Assembly (NCBI GenBank): GCA_959347315.1
Contig: OY365813.1
Span: forward strand, 18,233,130-18,297,129
From: Bimastos eiseni
Taxonomy: Eukaryota > Annelida > Clitellata > Crassiclitellata > Lumbricidae
DNA length: 64,000 bases
Direction: 5' to 3'
The translations under genes and the position numbers were made by a program. The notes under the pieces are model-generated. The model made no database searches. It saw nothing but the letters and a program-made list of their open reading frames with translations, and was not told the origin of the DNA. This document shows positions 33,666 to 43,704 of this stretch, one piece after another. Every line of letters begins with the position of its first letter. The stretch's first letter is position 1.

Positions 33666-34272
33666 TGAGTTCCGTGGGCCAGCTGCTGCGCGCGTGATAT
33701 TCGCATATTAGACTACACGAAGTTGGTTCTCTGTGAAACTCAACGATACCAATTTGAGCGAGAAATTCAAAGATGGCGTGCATATCCGTCGGGACTCGAT
33801 TTTTATTGAGTTGTTTTCTAAGTGAACGTGGCGCCACGTGGCGTCCGGTTAGTTTCCTTCGATGTGCTTCATAGTCTTAAGACAAGAATACATCCGAAGA
33901 CCTGTGCATATAAAAATACATGTATATACCCATGACCACACACACATTTGTACACGATTATGTGTATATAATAACTAGGTCGATATATATATATATATAT
34001 ATATAATACACATATTCACCGACATGCACATATAGCAATAGACATGAGAGAGTGATGAGACTGAATAGTTAGTTGTCATATTGCTTCGATCGATAACATT
34101 GAGTGGTTGAAAGGTAACGGACGAGCGAGGGACGCTGCGTCAAGTCAGGCGAGGTAAGGCTAAGCCGATGTAATGGAAGGCTAGGCAAAGTAAAGATCTG
34201 CCAAAATATGGCGATGAATAGATGGCAAAAGCAATGCCATTCAGGGAGAGATGAGTCAATGCAGAGTTAACC
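33666..34272. other. unassigned; (TA)n at 33984-34005
   Basis: No gene recognised in the few hundred bases before the tandem repeats upstream of the GPCR. Confidence 0.4.
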
Positions 34273-34274
34273 AA

Positions 34275-34410
34275 GGCAATCTGTGACTTAAGACAATCTG
34301 TGACTTAAGGCAATCTGTGACTTAAGACAATCTGTGACTTAAGGCAATCTGTGACGTAAGGCAATCTGTGACTTAAGGCAGTCTGTGACTTAAGGCAATC
34401 TGTGACTTAA
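34275..34410. repeat. 17-bp tandem repeat, 8 copies
   Basis: GGCAATCTGTGACTTAA with GACAATCTGTGACTTAA alternating. Identity between units is very high. It has no unique spacers, so it is not CRISPR. It lies about 570 bp upstream of the GPCR start. Confidence 0.95.
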
Positions 34411-34474
34411 GCCGAGTTAGGGCAATGCAATAAAACTTGCTAATGATACCAACGGGTGATGAACCCATGACTGA

Positions 34475-34676
34475 AGATGATGATGACGACGACGTCGACG
34501 ACGACGACGATGATGATGATGATGATGACGACGATGATGACGACGGCGATGACGATGACGATTGACGATGATAATGATGATGATGATGATGACGATGACG
34601 ATTGACGATGACGACGATGATAATGATGATGATGATGATGACGATGACGATTGACGATGACGATGATGGCGATGAC

Positions 34677-34732
<56 letters not shown>

Positions 34733-34756
34733 CGATGATGACGATGGTGATAGTGA
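34475..34756. repeat. (GAT)n/(GAC)n microsatellite
   Basis: About 280 bases of GAT and GAC triplets, with the block GACGATGACGATTGACGATG repeated about three times. Poly-Ser/His/Ile ORFs on the - strand are artefacts. Confidence 0.95.
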
Positions 34757-34953
34757 TATGAGTGCAAAGTGAATGAAGGCAAGTGAGCCCCTGTGCAAGC
34801 AACATAAATTCATTCAAGACAATGCCTCAGCATTAACGAGAAGCAACGACTAGTACATTATTAATAGAAAATTCATTTAACTAACGAAGACATCGTATTC
34901 AATTACCAGCATTCCATTATAATACCTGATGCCACCTAATCTTTTCTTAACAG
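34757..34953. other. upstream region of the GPCR with a candidate 3' splice site
   Basis: CTAATCTTTTCTTAACAG ends at 34953 and is followed by exon-like sequence 30 bases before the ATG. The simplest reading is that 34954 begins the first coding exon and that a 5' untranslated exon lies further upstream. Confidence 0.5.
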
Positions 34954-34983
34954 GTTTCCTCAGAACCCGACCTACTTCAGACA

Positions 34984-35465
34984 ATGTCATCCCTCAACGA
35001 AAGAACCATCTCATCAGCAGCAGCTCCATCCACAGTCGCATCCGTCTGGCAGCAGACGGATGGCACGCCGCCCCTCGACTCCACCCTCCTCCCATCGAAT
35101 GCTACGGACAGACAGTTCGACCCATACGAGGTGGTCGCCTTCCTCCTGGTCCACTGCCCTTCGGCTGTTATCGTCGACAGGGCCTTCACCCCCGTCTGGT
35201 ACGCCATCGGAATCGTAGGGAACATCCTGTCGGCCCGCATCTGGATGCAGAGGAGGATGTGGCAGAGCAATTCGTCGGCCATCTACCTGTCAGCCATCTC
35301 AATAGTTGATCTCGTCTTCATCCTTCTTCATATTGTTATGGAGCTGAAGTACGCATGGGCGCTGCACAGCTTCCGCGCTCCCGTCTTCTGTGAGATGTAC
35401 TACGTCTTCTTCATGGCGACGCAGTACCTGTCGCCGACGCTGGTTCTCTGCTTTACGGTGGAAAG
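34984..35465 (+). CDS. class A GPCR, exon with TM1-TM3 (residues 1-161)
   Basis: First coding exon of a rhodopsin-family receptor, acting at the plasma membrane through heterotrimeric G proteins. The start at 34984 has A at -3 (GACAATGT). The N-terminus (about 65 residues) is extracellular, with an N-glycosylation site at NAT 39-41. TM1 is about 66-87 with G79-N80 (the usual GN). TM2 is about 98-120 with the conserved Asp109. TM3 runs from Cys136 (disulphide partner) to the E160-R161 half of the DRY-type motif. The exon ends GAAAG and the intron starts GTGAGA, so the Arg161 codon is split (phase 2). Reading through the donor meets TGA at once. The layout resembles peptide-type receptors of the FMRFamide/TRH-receptor-like group. 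The ligand is unknown. Confidence 0.88.
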
Positions 35466-35955
35466 GTGAGACGCTGGTTCTAGGATTAATGGTGGAAAGG
35501 GAAGAGGTTGGTTCTAGGATTCATGATGGAGAGGTAAGACGCTGGTTCTATGATCTATAGTGGAGAGGTGAGACGCTGGTTCTAATATTTATGGTGGAAA
35601 GGGGAGAGGCTGGTTCCAGAGTTTGCGGTGGAGAGATGAGACGCTGGTTCTAGCTAGGATTTATGGTGGACAGATGAGACGCTGGTTCTCTGCTTTACGG
35701 TGGAAAGGTGAGACGCTGGTTCTAGGATTTATGATGGAGAGGTAAGACGCTGGTTCTAGGATTTATGGTGAAGAGGTAAGACGCTGGTTCTAGGATTTAC
35801 GGTGGAGAGGTGAGACGCTGGTTCTAATATTTATGGTGGAAAGGGGAGAAGCTGGCTCTAGAGTTTACGCTGGAGAGGTGAAACGTTGGTTCTAGCTAGG
35901 ATTTATGGTGGACAGATGAGACGCTGGTTCTCTGCTTTACGGTGGAAAGGTGAGA
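35437..35955 (+). repeat. 34-bp tandem array amplified from the exon end and 5' splice site
   Basis: The unit ACGCTGGTTCTAGGATTTAT plus GGTGGAGAGGTGAG begins inside the exon (35437, encoding the end of TM3) and repeats about 15 times. Most units keep a GGTGAG or GGTAAG donor-like end (about 35532, 35566, 35708, 35742, 35776, 35810, 35950). The exonic form CTCTGCTTTACGGTGGAAAG recurs exactly at two later places, 242 bp apart each time, so a seven-unit block was itself duplicated. Confidence 0.92.
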
Positions 35956-37215
35956 GACTGGTCGTTGGCTTTCTTTAGTTCACTCTTCTGCTATTTCGTT
36001 CATTCTGTCATTCACGCGTATCCCCATTAATTAATTTGTTAATTCACTAATATGCCTACATTTCTGCTAAAACAGCAGACCATATTATACATGTAGCTTA
36101 TGAGTTTTAGGTAACAGGTCTATAATCTGTGGCTTATGGCTCAAGTAATTGGGTTTTCTATATCAGGATTATAGCTCAAGTAACTGTTCTCTTTCCAAGT
36201 GCGAATGGAGTGCTTTGGAACTTTCTTGGCTCTCTGATCAAAGCACCACCTGTGTCTGGTGCCGTCAAAGGTGCAAGCCCTACGAGTAATAAACTTCAGA
36301 CGAATAATAAACATAAACTTCAGACGATCGCCATAACTTGCTTTGGTTTCATCTCATCGCTGAGACAACAGAAAGAAAACATCTTAGACCAGGACGACTT
36401 ATGGAAAGCGCATAAAGAGAGACCTCTATGCCTCAAAAATGACGCTGTGGCGACAGGTGATCCCCTTCAAAACTAACGTATGACAACAGGTGACGTGCAA
36501 CATCCTTCAAAATTAGGCCTAACGTATGACAACACGTGATGTGCAACGTTGCTATGCAACGCACCTAATTAAAACGTACTCAAGAGACCATAAGGCTATT
36601 AATAGAAAAACAAAGTCGAAATAATAGCTGCAGAGCAAGAAAGAACATTCAGATCGGCTTAGTTATTGATGAAGTATATTTTAGAACCTTCTGATGAGAT
36701 CTGATCAGCAACACTGCTTGCTGTACGAAGGCTCAGCGAAATAATATTAGCTAAACGTGTATAGCTGAGCGATACCCTGGCTAACTACAAAGGCCTTTGA
36801 CGAGAGCAGAAATTACATCTGGCTAAACACTAATGGCGGTGCTGGCCTCGAAAATTTGGCACGCAATTTTAAACAGCAATTTAAATGCAATATGAAAACA
36901 GAACGTTTTAAACAGGTATTGTTCAATTATCGTCCCCTATGGAAAGCCGTTTATATATATTAGCTATTTTGAGTCTCAAAAACATCAATACACCGCAAGT
37001 ACTAAGTTAGTATGTTCTGACGAAGTTGAAAATTTCATTATATTTACATATTATTTGGTTAAACATTTTAATGTCTTGTATTTCGTTAAGAAATTTAATA
37101 TCTGTAAACTGCAGTAGGCCCTACTAAACTTCAGCAACGTGAGCCCTTTTTTGGGACGCAATGGTGTGTTTTACGTCCATGCAGCATCTACACTACTGAA
37201 CACAACTGTTTAACA
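35956..37215. other. GPCR intron, unassigned part
   Basis: No transposon end or exon recognised. GACAACAGGTGACGTGCAAC and GACAACACGTGATGTGCAAC at about 36482 and 36528 form a short direct repeat. One TAGGCCTA is at 36514. Confidence 0.4.
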
Positions 37216-37217
37216 AT

Positions 37218-37370
37218 GGTTCGTTAGTTGTTGTATAATAGCAAAGATTACCAGTGTCGCCCTCCTACTAAACCCTTTACTAGGCTTTTGACTGACACTA
37301 CCAGAGCGCGAGCAGTTGCTAACGTTTATGACGAAGGGTCATCCACAGTTTAATGACAACTTTTTAATCC
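37218..37370 (+). repeat. R1 copy followed by R2-type start
   Basis: GTCGCCCTCCTACTAAACCC, TTGACTGACACTACCAGAGC (R1), then GTCATCCACAGTTTAATGAC. Confidence 0.7.
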
Positions 37371-37895
37371 CAGATAATGATTCTACGATTTTTTTCACGA
37401 TATTTCGCCATTAATATTAGACCTCGTCTGATTTTGTGCTGGTTTACAAAATAGTTTGAGTGACATAAATTATTACTCTGCTGCATGTAACGTAGAGCGT
37501 TATAAACTGTTTAAAATGTATTCACTGAATCAGTTGCTATACTTTCTCTCTTGAGCTGAACCGTTTGATAGCAAATATAGCGAGACTTAGAAGCAAGAGG
37601 GAGGTCCCTTTATTGGCTCCTGTAGAAAGCGTCATTCTGAGGCTAAGGTCTGACAGACTGTTTTAGCCCGCGGCGTTGATTCATCCTTTATTCTCAAGGG
37701 CTGAAGGCGCGAGGAAGTGCGTGCCTGAAAGAGCGCCACACATTCGTCTTTTTCCATCAGTGGCGATCTCTTCTCTTTCTCTTCTAATTGACCTTCCCAA
37801 ACTCCTACATGTAGGCCTAGGCCAACATATTCTTCGTCTTAATCCACCACTATCAACGCCACTAGTCTATACTTCTCCTATTTTCATATTGTGAC
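37371..37895. other. GPCR intron, unassigned part
   Basis: No feature recognised. TAGGCCTA at 37812. Confidence 0.35.
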
Positions 37896-38180
37896 CTCGT
37901 CCTCCTCCTAATCCTACTCTTCGTCCTGTTCCTCCTCTCCTCCTCTTGTTATTCCTCTACTTATCCTCCTTCTCCTCCTCTCCTCTTAACCCTCCTTCTC
38001 CCCTCATCTTCTTTTCAACCTTCTCCTCCTCCTTCTCCTTGCTTCTTTGTCTGCACCTTCTCTCCCCTCTACCTATCGTTCCTTCTCTCTTATTCCTCGC
38101 TTTTATAATCCTCCTTTCTCGTCTTCCTAATCCTCCTCCTCCTTTCCTTTCCTCCATCTTTCCTCTCGTCCTCGTTCAAG
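37896..38180. repeat. pyrimidine-rich tract (CCTCCT/TTCTCC)
   Basis: About 280 bases strongly biased to C and T. The 145-codon ORF across it is Ser/Pro/Leu-rich low complexity. Confidence 0.7.
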
Positions 38181-38530
38181 CGGCCTCTTCAATCTCTCTG
38201 ACGTTCCGTATCCCGACCGGGATTGAAGAAAAGTCAGTCGACAAGAAGAAACCCGATACGAAACACGAACCCACCACTGGGACCTCATTTGAACGGCAAA
38301 AGCAAAGCTCGTATAGCAACGGCAACGTTGACAATGGATGCATCAAGAGCTTAAAGGAGTCTTATTGCAACAAACGCCATTGACATCGCCAGAAATTAAT
38401 TAGTACAGTTCTAACTGATCCTGCATGTATACCATGCTTCTTTGCTTTCTACATGTACCTTCTACCTCTCTCCCTTCCTAGTAAATAAACGTAAATAATG
38501 TTTCTTTTGTATTGGCTATAACTATTATTA
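38181..38530. other. GPCR intron, unassigned part
   Basis: No feature recognised. Confidence 0.3.
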
Positions 38531-38534
38531 TTAA

Positions 38535-38780
38535 ATAGCTACGGAAAACCAGGTTTATAATTCAATCATCATTTCTCGTTTATCAAGCACTTTTTATCAA
38601 AAAACCCGTGTTTATCAAAACGACGTGAATATTTTTCTTGATAATGTTCTAATATGCCCAATATCCCAATAGTGACTGCGGGATTAAAATAAAGTAGGGA
38701 AAACCAGGTTAAAATTATAAAACAATTTTTTCTAGGATGGATGTTTATCAACACAGTGAAATAAATGTTATTATATACGC
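38535..38780. repeat. degenerate ~100-bp tandem units, left block
   Basis: AAAACCAGGTTTATAATTCA ... GTTTATCAA appears at 38547 and again at 38699 (AAAACCAGGTTAAAATTATA ... GTTTATCAACAC). The same unit is found at 40555-40910, so these blocks bracket the long R2 repeat. Confidence 0.6.
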
Positions 38781-38846
38781 AGTCACAAATGATTTCAGGA
38801 AAAGAGTCAAAATAGGCAAAAAATACAATAAGCAGTTTTATTACTA

Positions 38847-40545
38847 TTCCACAGTTTAACGTCGTAGTATGACATCAATGGTCGTTGACGACAATTTGAA
38901 ACATATACAGTACAGTGATAATAAATTCATAGCGTCCAAAAGACAAAATTCATAACTGTGTGAACTTTAAACTAATGTTCATTGTTTTACACATAAATAA
39001 TAACGGATTGACATCATCCATAGTACATGTCATGTGGTATCTCATGCAAATGTAACAATATTTGCATCAATATTTGGATCAAGAAATGTTCAAAATAAAG
39101 CAAATTGTGTATGACCAATCACTAAGAACATTTTTTCTAATCATCATACCTTCAAAGAGTTTTTGGCTTGGAATTTTGCCATAATGTTCTTATTTTATTA
39201 AACATTATTACAGAAATATTTTCTAATAATGTAAGTCGATACCATTTATTTATCATGTTATACCAAGTGATAATATACAGTGAACTACATCTTTGCATAG
39301 ATGTTAACTTACTCACTATAACTTTCTAGTACAACTCCGTTAACATTTGTCATATATGCATATACATGTATGAAATGACTCAACTGAGGTCAATATTAAT
39401 TATCACATGTGTGTATAAGTATTTAATTAACACAATCAATGCAAGGTATTTGAAATAAAGATTTTTTTAATCAAAAGCGTTAGCCATTCTACAGCATCTA
39501 TTACTAAGTCTTGAGATAAGCTCTCATCATAAATTCAACAGATACTTGATGCAAGAAGACAACACTCCCCTCAGCGCACTAGTACCTGAGTACGTGTTGA
39601 ATTACTGTCGCATTTTTACTCTCGTCACTCCTTCTTCTTGATGACGAGAGTATCCGCTGGTTCTTTCCTTTATCACCAAGCTCAGCAACAGGACACACTT
39701 GATGGTTTTAATATGTATATTTAATTATATATATACACACCACTCATCCTATCTACACTTACTGGAGCTAGTTATTAGTGTCTTTTTCGAAATGTTTCCC
39801 TGGTTTACGTTGGAGACGGGATTCCCAACTACGTTGATTATCCTTATCGTCAGAACGACCTAGCGTCTCCCCCAGTTTCGAAACAAGTCCCTGTTCCCTT
39901 GCTTGATACGCTATATCAATCCTTCTAGAGGCGATTTCCTTCGCCATCCCAAACGCAAAACTCGTATCTCTATTGGACGACGACCTGCAGAAACCATTAC
40001 AAAACCCTGGTTGGTCGGGTCTTGGCGTCCCTAGCGTAACGTCAGATTCCTAGTGGCGTGGAGTTGTTTGACAAGCGGCTGTTATGTAATAAGGCTGGGC
40101 CTTGTTAGCGTCATTGAATTCCATTACTACAGTTATACCGCCTAACAGCGTCCGCCTCGAGGGGTCGGGTTTCGCTGCTTGACGCTCCGTTGATATTTGC
40201 ATATTCCTTGGTGTCTGTATTGAGGCTTTCTGCTTCAGGCGAAGCCCATTGATGTCTCCCATCTCATGTGTCAGGTAGACATTCTCATCCGTAGTCCTCC
40301 TACGCTTCTGCTGTCAATCGATGACTTTAATATAGCGCCATCGTCCAGAGTGACGCGCATCACAATTACATTTAGCAAATTTCAATCTGAATAAAGATCT
40401 CGTAATCTAGTGCAAAATGTTTTCCAGATTTCTACATACTGTAGCTATGCAAAATGCTTACTAAGATCACCCAACTCAATTCCCTCACCTAACATACACA
40501 ATCGTCAACAAAATCAATCCATAGTAAGCAAATTACAGACAGTTT
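38847..40545 (+). repeat. long R2 repeat, copy A, with ~750-bp insertion
   Basis: Starts CCACAGTTTAACGTCGTAGT, GACATCAATGGTCGTTGACG. It aligns along its length with the reverse complement of 55500-56440, for example TGTTCATTGTTTTACA, GTAACAATATTTGCAT, AATTAACACAATCAATGCA and AATCTAGTGCAAAATGTTTT. Copy A has extra sequence from about 39611 to 40359 that copy B lacks. AT-rich, no ORF with a domain. Class unknown. Confidence 0.75.
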
Positions 40546-40554
40546 AACGGATAA

Positions 40555-40910
40555 ATTCAACGGATAAATTGGTTTAATGCAATGAAAAGTTCTCTAAATG
40601 AGGCGTTTATCAAACACCTTAAATGATGTTATTATAGTTTAACCGATAAACTGGTTTAAATGTGTTAAGCAGTTGTCTCCAGTAAGAGGTGTTTATGAAT
40701 ACTACCTATATAGTATTTGTATGCACCTCGAATGGAGAGAAATTACACAGCCACCAAAATCCAGGTTTAAATCAAACTCTCAGTTCTCTAAAAGAGGTGC
40801 TTATCTATTTGACCCACAGATGATGTTGTTATAATTATGCATACACATAACAGGTTTAAATTCAATAATTATTTGTCTTAAAAGGGTGTATGTCAAAACG
40901 TATTCGACAG
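40555..40910. repeat. degenerate ~100-bp tandem units, right block
   Basis: About four units with AGGTTTAAATTCAA, CTCTAAAAGAGGTG and TTTATCAA words (near 40600, 40690, 40795, 40890), each followed by GATGTTRTTATA in the better units. Confidence 0.55.
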
Positions 40911-41128
40911 TCATTATTGTTAAAGGTTTTTTGTCGTTCAGCGTAATTTGGGGTGTGGGTGGGTGTGATATTGTGTGATCATTGTGATGATAAGCGTGCT
41001 GGACGGTCAATCGAGAGGTTGCGGTTGAAATTCCGCCAGGGCAGGCGTTTGGTTCGAGATTTCTACTCCACCTGCGCCACCTAGCCAAATATGAGCACAC
41101 AGACCGTGCTCTGTCGGTGGAAAGATGA
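40911..41128. other. GPCR intron, unassigned part
   Basis: No feature recognised. Confidence 0.3.
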
Positions 41129-41129
41129 G

Positions 41130-41151
41130 ACGGAGAGAGAGAGAGAGAGAC

Positions 41152-41192
<41 letters not shown>

Positions 41193-41240
41193 GTGACAGA
41201 GACAGAGACAGAGACAGAGACAGAGACAGACAGACAGAAT
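41130..41240. repeat. (GA)n/(GACA)n/(GAGACA)n compound microsatellite
   Basis: GAGAGAGAGA passes into GACAGACAGACA and then GACAGAGACAGAGACAGA. Confidence 0.95.
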
Positions 41241-41384
41241 ACTGGTCAACCACTGGCATGCGCCGAGGATGAGAGAGTGAATTCGTTAACACTTCGTGCC
41301 CAGGCATGCAGCCTCCGAGGCGACTGCTCCCTACTTACTCTTCTACTTCATCATTGCCTCTGCTTGAATAGGTGTATACTAATT

Positions 41385-41480
41385 GTTTAAGTTAAGCGCC
41401 ACTGTAATAAACCACGTCATTGGTGTTGACCGCCTCCATTATCTAGGCTTGGAACTGGCACCGTACGAGTGAAAGCAGTA
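41385..41480 (+). repeat. R1 dispersed repeat copy
   Basis: TTAAGCGCCACTGTAATAAA, TTGACCGCCTCCATTATCTA, TTGGAACTGGCACCGTACGA. Diverged + copy. Confidence 0.65.
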
Positions 41481-41494
41481 ATGGAGTAATGGTA

Positions 41495-41600
41495 AAAGTA
41501 GTTGCAGTTAATGACAGTGTGTAAAATGACAAAGATTACGCGACACCAGTCCCTTATTAAGACTTTGGACCGGTACTGCAGGAGTACGAGCAGTGAATGA
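41495..41600 (+). repeat. R1 dispersed repeat copy
   Basis: TTGCAGTTAATGACAGTGTG, ATGACAAAGATTACGCGACA, TTGGACCGGTACTGCAGGAG. Diverged, in tandem with the previous copy. Confidence 0.6.
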
Positions 41601-42165
41601 ATCATTGGAAGTCTAAGACTCAAGACTTGGTGGCCGCCTAGCGATTGCCAGCAGCGAGGACAAGGCCTGCATGTTGCATGACGTTGACATATCGCAATTA
41701 AATCAACAATTCTCTACGCACCGGAAACTCCACCTTCATCGGTCTAGCCTTCTGCCTGTCTCGGGTGCCCCAGTCCGCCTACCTGTACGTCCATCTGTCC
41801 GATCGACCCAGGTTAACTGTATCACTCTGTTCGTCTGTCTTCTTCTTTGTCCGTCGGTCCTTAACTTGCCTATCGAATCCTTTTGTTCGGATCTTTCGGT
41901 TTACTCTCTCTCTCTCTCTCTCTGTCTGCTTGCGTCTGTCTTTGTGACTGTGTGCCTACGCTACTAAGGCATTTCCTGCTCCACCTCCTCCTCCTCCTCG
42001 TCGTCCTCCCTCTTCCTCTTCTTCATCTTCTTCTTCTCCTCCTCTTCCCATCCCTCCTCCTCCACGTCACTTCTAAATCTGTCTGTTTATCTTTGCAGGC
42101 AGCAGCTTCCGTTTATAACTTCTATTGTCCGTTCAGTAAATAATCGGTATTTTATTTGGTTAGTT
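41601..42165. other. GPCR intron: unassigned with (CT)n and CTC-rich tracts
   Basis: TCTCTCTCTCTCTCTCTCTG at 41906 and a CTCCTCCTCCTCGTCGTCC-type tract at 41980-42065. ORFs over these are low complexity. Confidence 0.5.
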
Positions 42166-42169
42166 ACTG

Positions 42170-42265
42170 GACCTGCTATGATATACTGCGTCAGAGCAAA
42201 GATGATTAATGACGCCCTCCTCCTTTATCGAAGCTTGGGACTGATTCAGCAAGAGTGCAGGCAAC
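42170..42265 (+). repeat. R1 dispersed repeat copy
   Basis: GTCAGAGCAAAGATGATTAA, ACGCCCTCCTCCTTTATCGA, GCTTGGGACTGATTCAGCAA. Confidence 0.75.
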
Positions 42266-42299
42266 GACGGCGAATTGGAAACAGAACAGTATAGTTTTT

Positions 42300-42385
42300 A
42301 GGTCGCCGTATAGGTTGAGTGTTTCACGATGTCGCCTTCCTCGTTTCTTTAGGCTTTGGACTGGCGCTAACAGAGCCGACACACT
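42300..42385 (+). repeat. R1 copy adjoining the GPCR 3' splice site
   Basis: TTTCACGATGTCGCCTTCCT, TTAGGCTTTGGACTGGCGCT, AACAGAG. It ends only about 30 bases before the acceptor at 42415, so its pyrimidine-rich middle lies within the branch-point region. Confidence 0.7.
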
Positions 42386-42415
42386 CGACGATTAACTGTC
42401 ATTCGCTGTTTCCAG

Positions 42416-43145
42416 GTACATCGCCGTCTGCCATCCGTTCCGCAAGGAACAGTTCTGTACGAGTGAGCGCGCCTTCAAGGTCGTCGTCGGTGCCGTCGCC
42501 TGCTGCACCTCGCTGTCCCTCATCCAGGGATACTTCTGGGTTTTCGACCCGGAAAACACGGACTGCGTCCTTCGGATGTCGATCCAGGAGGGAGACGACG
42601 TTTCCCTATGGTCCGTCTGGTCGTGGATGACCGAGATGACTGTGTTCCTAGTCGTTCCAGTCGTCATCCTCATCTTCAACGTCCTCGTCATACTCGAAGT
42701 CCGCAAGGTCTCGCGACTTGGTAAGAAGAACGCCGTTTCTACGTCGAAAGGGGGAGGGAACGTGGACTCCCCCAATGGCTCGACCTCGGCTACCACCGTG
42801 ATGCTTCTTTCAGTGTCGTTTTACGTCATCTTTACGACACTTCCGGCGACGCTGGTGTACGTGCTGATGGTGAGCTTTCCCGAAGGGGATCATAGCCTCA
42901 GCGATGACCAGATACGGGTTGATCCAGTCTGGAACAGGAATCTGAGTTACATGCTGGGTCGGAAGATCGTTGACGAGTTCTGCCTGTCGCACTACGCCTG
43001 TAACTTCATCCTGTACGTCATCACCGGAGCACACTTCCGCCGGTCTCTTCTCGAGTTGTTCGGGTGCCCCACGCGTAGGGCAGGGTTGTACACGGAGGTG
43101 ACGCAGAAGACGGACGCGACGAATGCACGAACGACGCACTTCTGA
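42416..43145 (+). CDS. class A GPCR, exon with TM4-TM7 and tail (residues 161-403)
   Basis: Completes Arg161 and continues YIAVCHPF, so the motif is E160-R161-Y162. TM4 (about 181-202) lacks the usual Trp. ECL2 has Cys211, the likely disulphide partner of Cys136. TM5 has Pro242. ICL3 (about 255-295) is basic and Ser/Gly-rich. TM6 shows FYVIFTTLP with Pro304 in place of the classical CWxP. TM7 ends SHYACNFILY, with N357-F-x-x-Y361 replacing NPxxY; NF in place of NP recurs in FMRFamide/myosuppressin-type and related receptors. A helix-8-like HFRRSLLELFGC follows, with Cys possibly palmitoylated. The tail is short. Stop TGA at 43143-43145. Splice acceptor CTGTTTCCAG. Total length of 403 is normal for the family. 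Confidence 0.88.
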
Positions 43146-43159
43146 GATGATGCACCAAT

Positions 43160-43700
43160 GTACTAGTGGTTGATGCACTCTGTGTGGAAAATTTGTCGCT
43201 TTCTGGGAAAATGCACTCGATGGAAAATGTCCCTTGTGCAAAGTGCAGCCTGTGAAAATGATGATACACTCTGTGGATAATGAACTCTACGTGGAAAATG
43301 TCTCTTTGAGGAAATGATGATGAAGTGTGTGGATAATGCACAATGTGGATATTGCACTCCGTGAAAAAATGTACCTTTGGGGGAAATGCACACTGCGGAA
43401 ATTGATCAATGCACTGTACGATATAATGCACTCTGTGGAAAGTATCCTTTGGGGAAATGCATTATGTGGAAAATGCACTCTGCCGATAATGCACTCTGTG
43501 CGGAAAATTTCCCTTTTGGAAAATGCGCTATGTTGAAGTGAGCATTGCACGGTGTGATATAATGCACTTTGTGGAAAATGCTCCTATGGGAAAATGCGTT
43601 CTGTGTAAGCGATAACGCACTCTGTAGAAAATGCAAACTTTGGGCTATTCACTTTGGGGGAAAATGCTTTGTACTGTTACATGCACACTCAGGACGATGC
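43160..43700. repeat. degenerate ~18-20-bp minisatellite after the GPCR stop
   Basis: Units like TGCACTCTGTGGAAAATG recur over 20 times with substitutions and indels, starting 15 bases after the stop codon. It therefore probably forms the 3' untranslated region. Small ORFs on both strands through it are repeat-encoded. Confidence 0.8.
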
Positions 43701-43704
43701 GCTC

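Larger units (their letters stand above)
35466..42415 (+). other. GPCR intron, 6950 bp, phase 2
   Basis: Begins GTGAGA and ends CTGTTTCCAG. It holds, in order, a 34-bp tandem array copied from the exon end, about 1.2 kb of unassigned sequence, R1 copies, a pyrimidine-rich tract, a long R2 repeat with an inserted block, degenerate ~100-bp tandem units, microsatellites and two R1 copies just before the acceptor. Confidence 0.88.

Noticed and set aside
34275..34410. Possible CRISPR-like array of 17-bp repeats
   Set aside because: Units are directly contiguous without unique spacers, and the context is a eukaryotic genome.
34929..35309. Alternative 126-codon frame over the first GPCR exon
   Set aside because: Out of frame with the seven-helix receptor and lacking hydrophobic segments.
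42392..43431. Opposite-strand ORFs of 134, 143 and 136 codons
   Set aside because: They are shadows of the GPCR exon and the downstream minisatellite.
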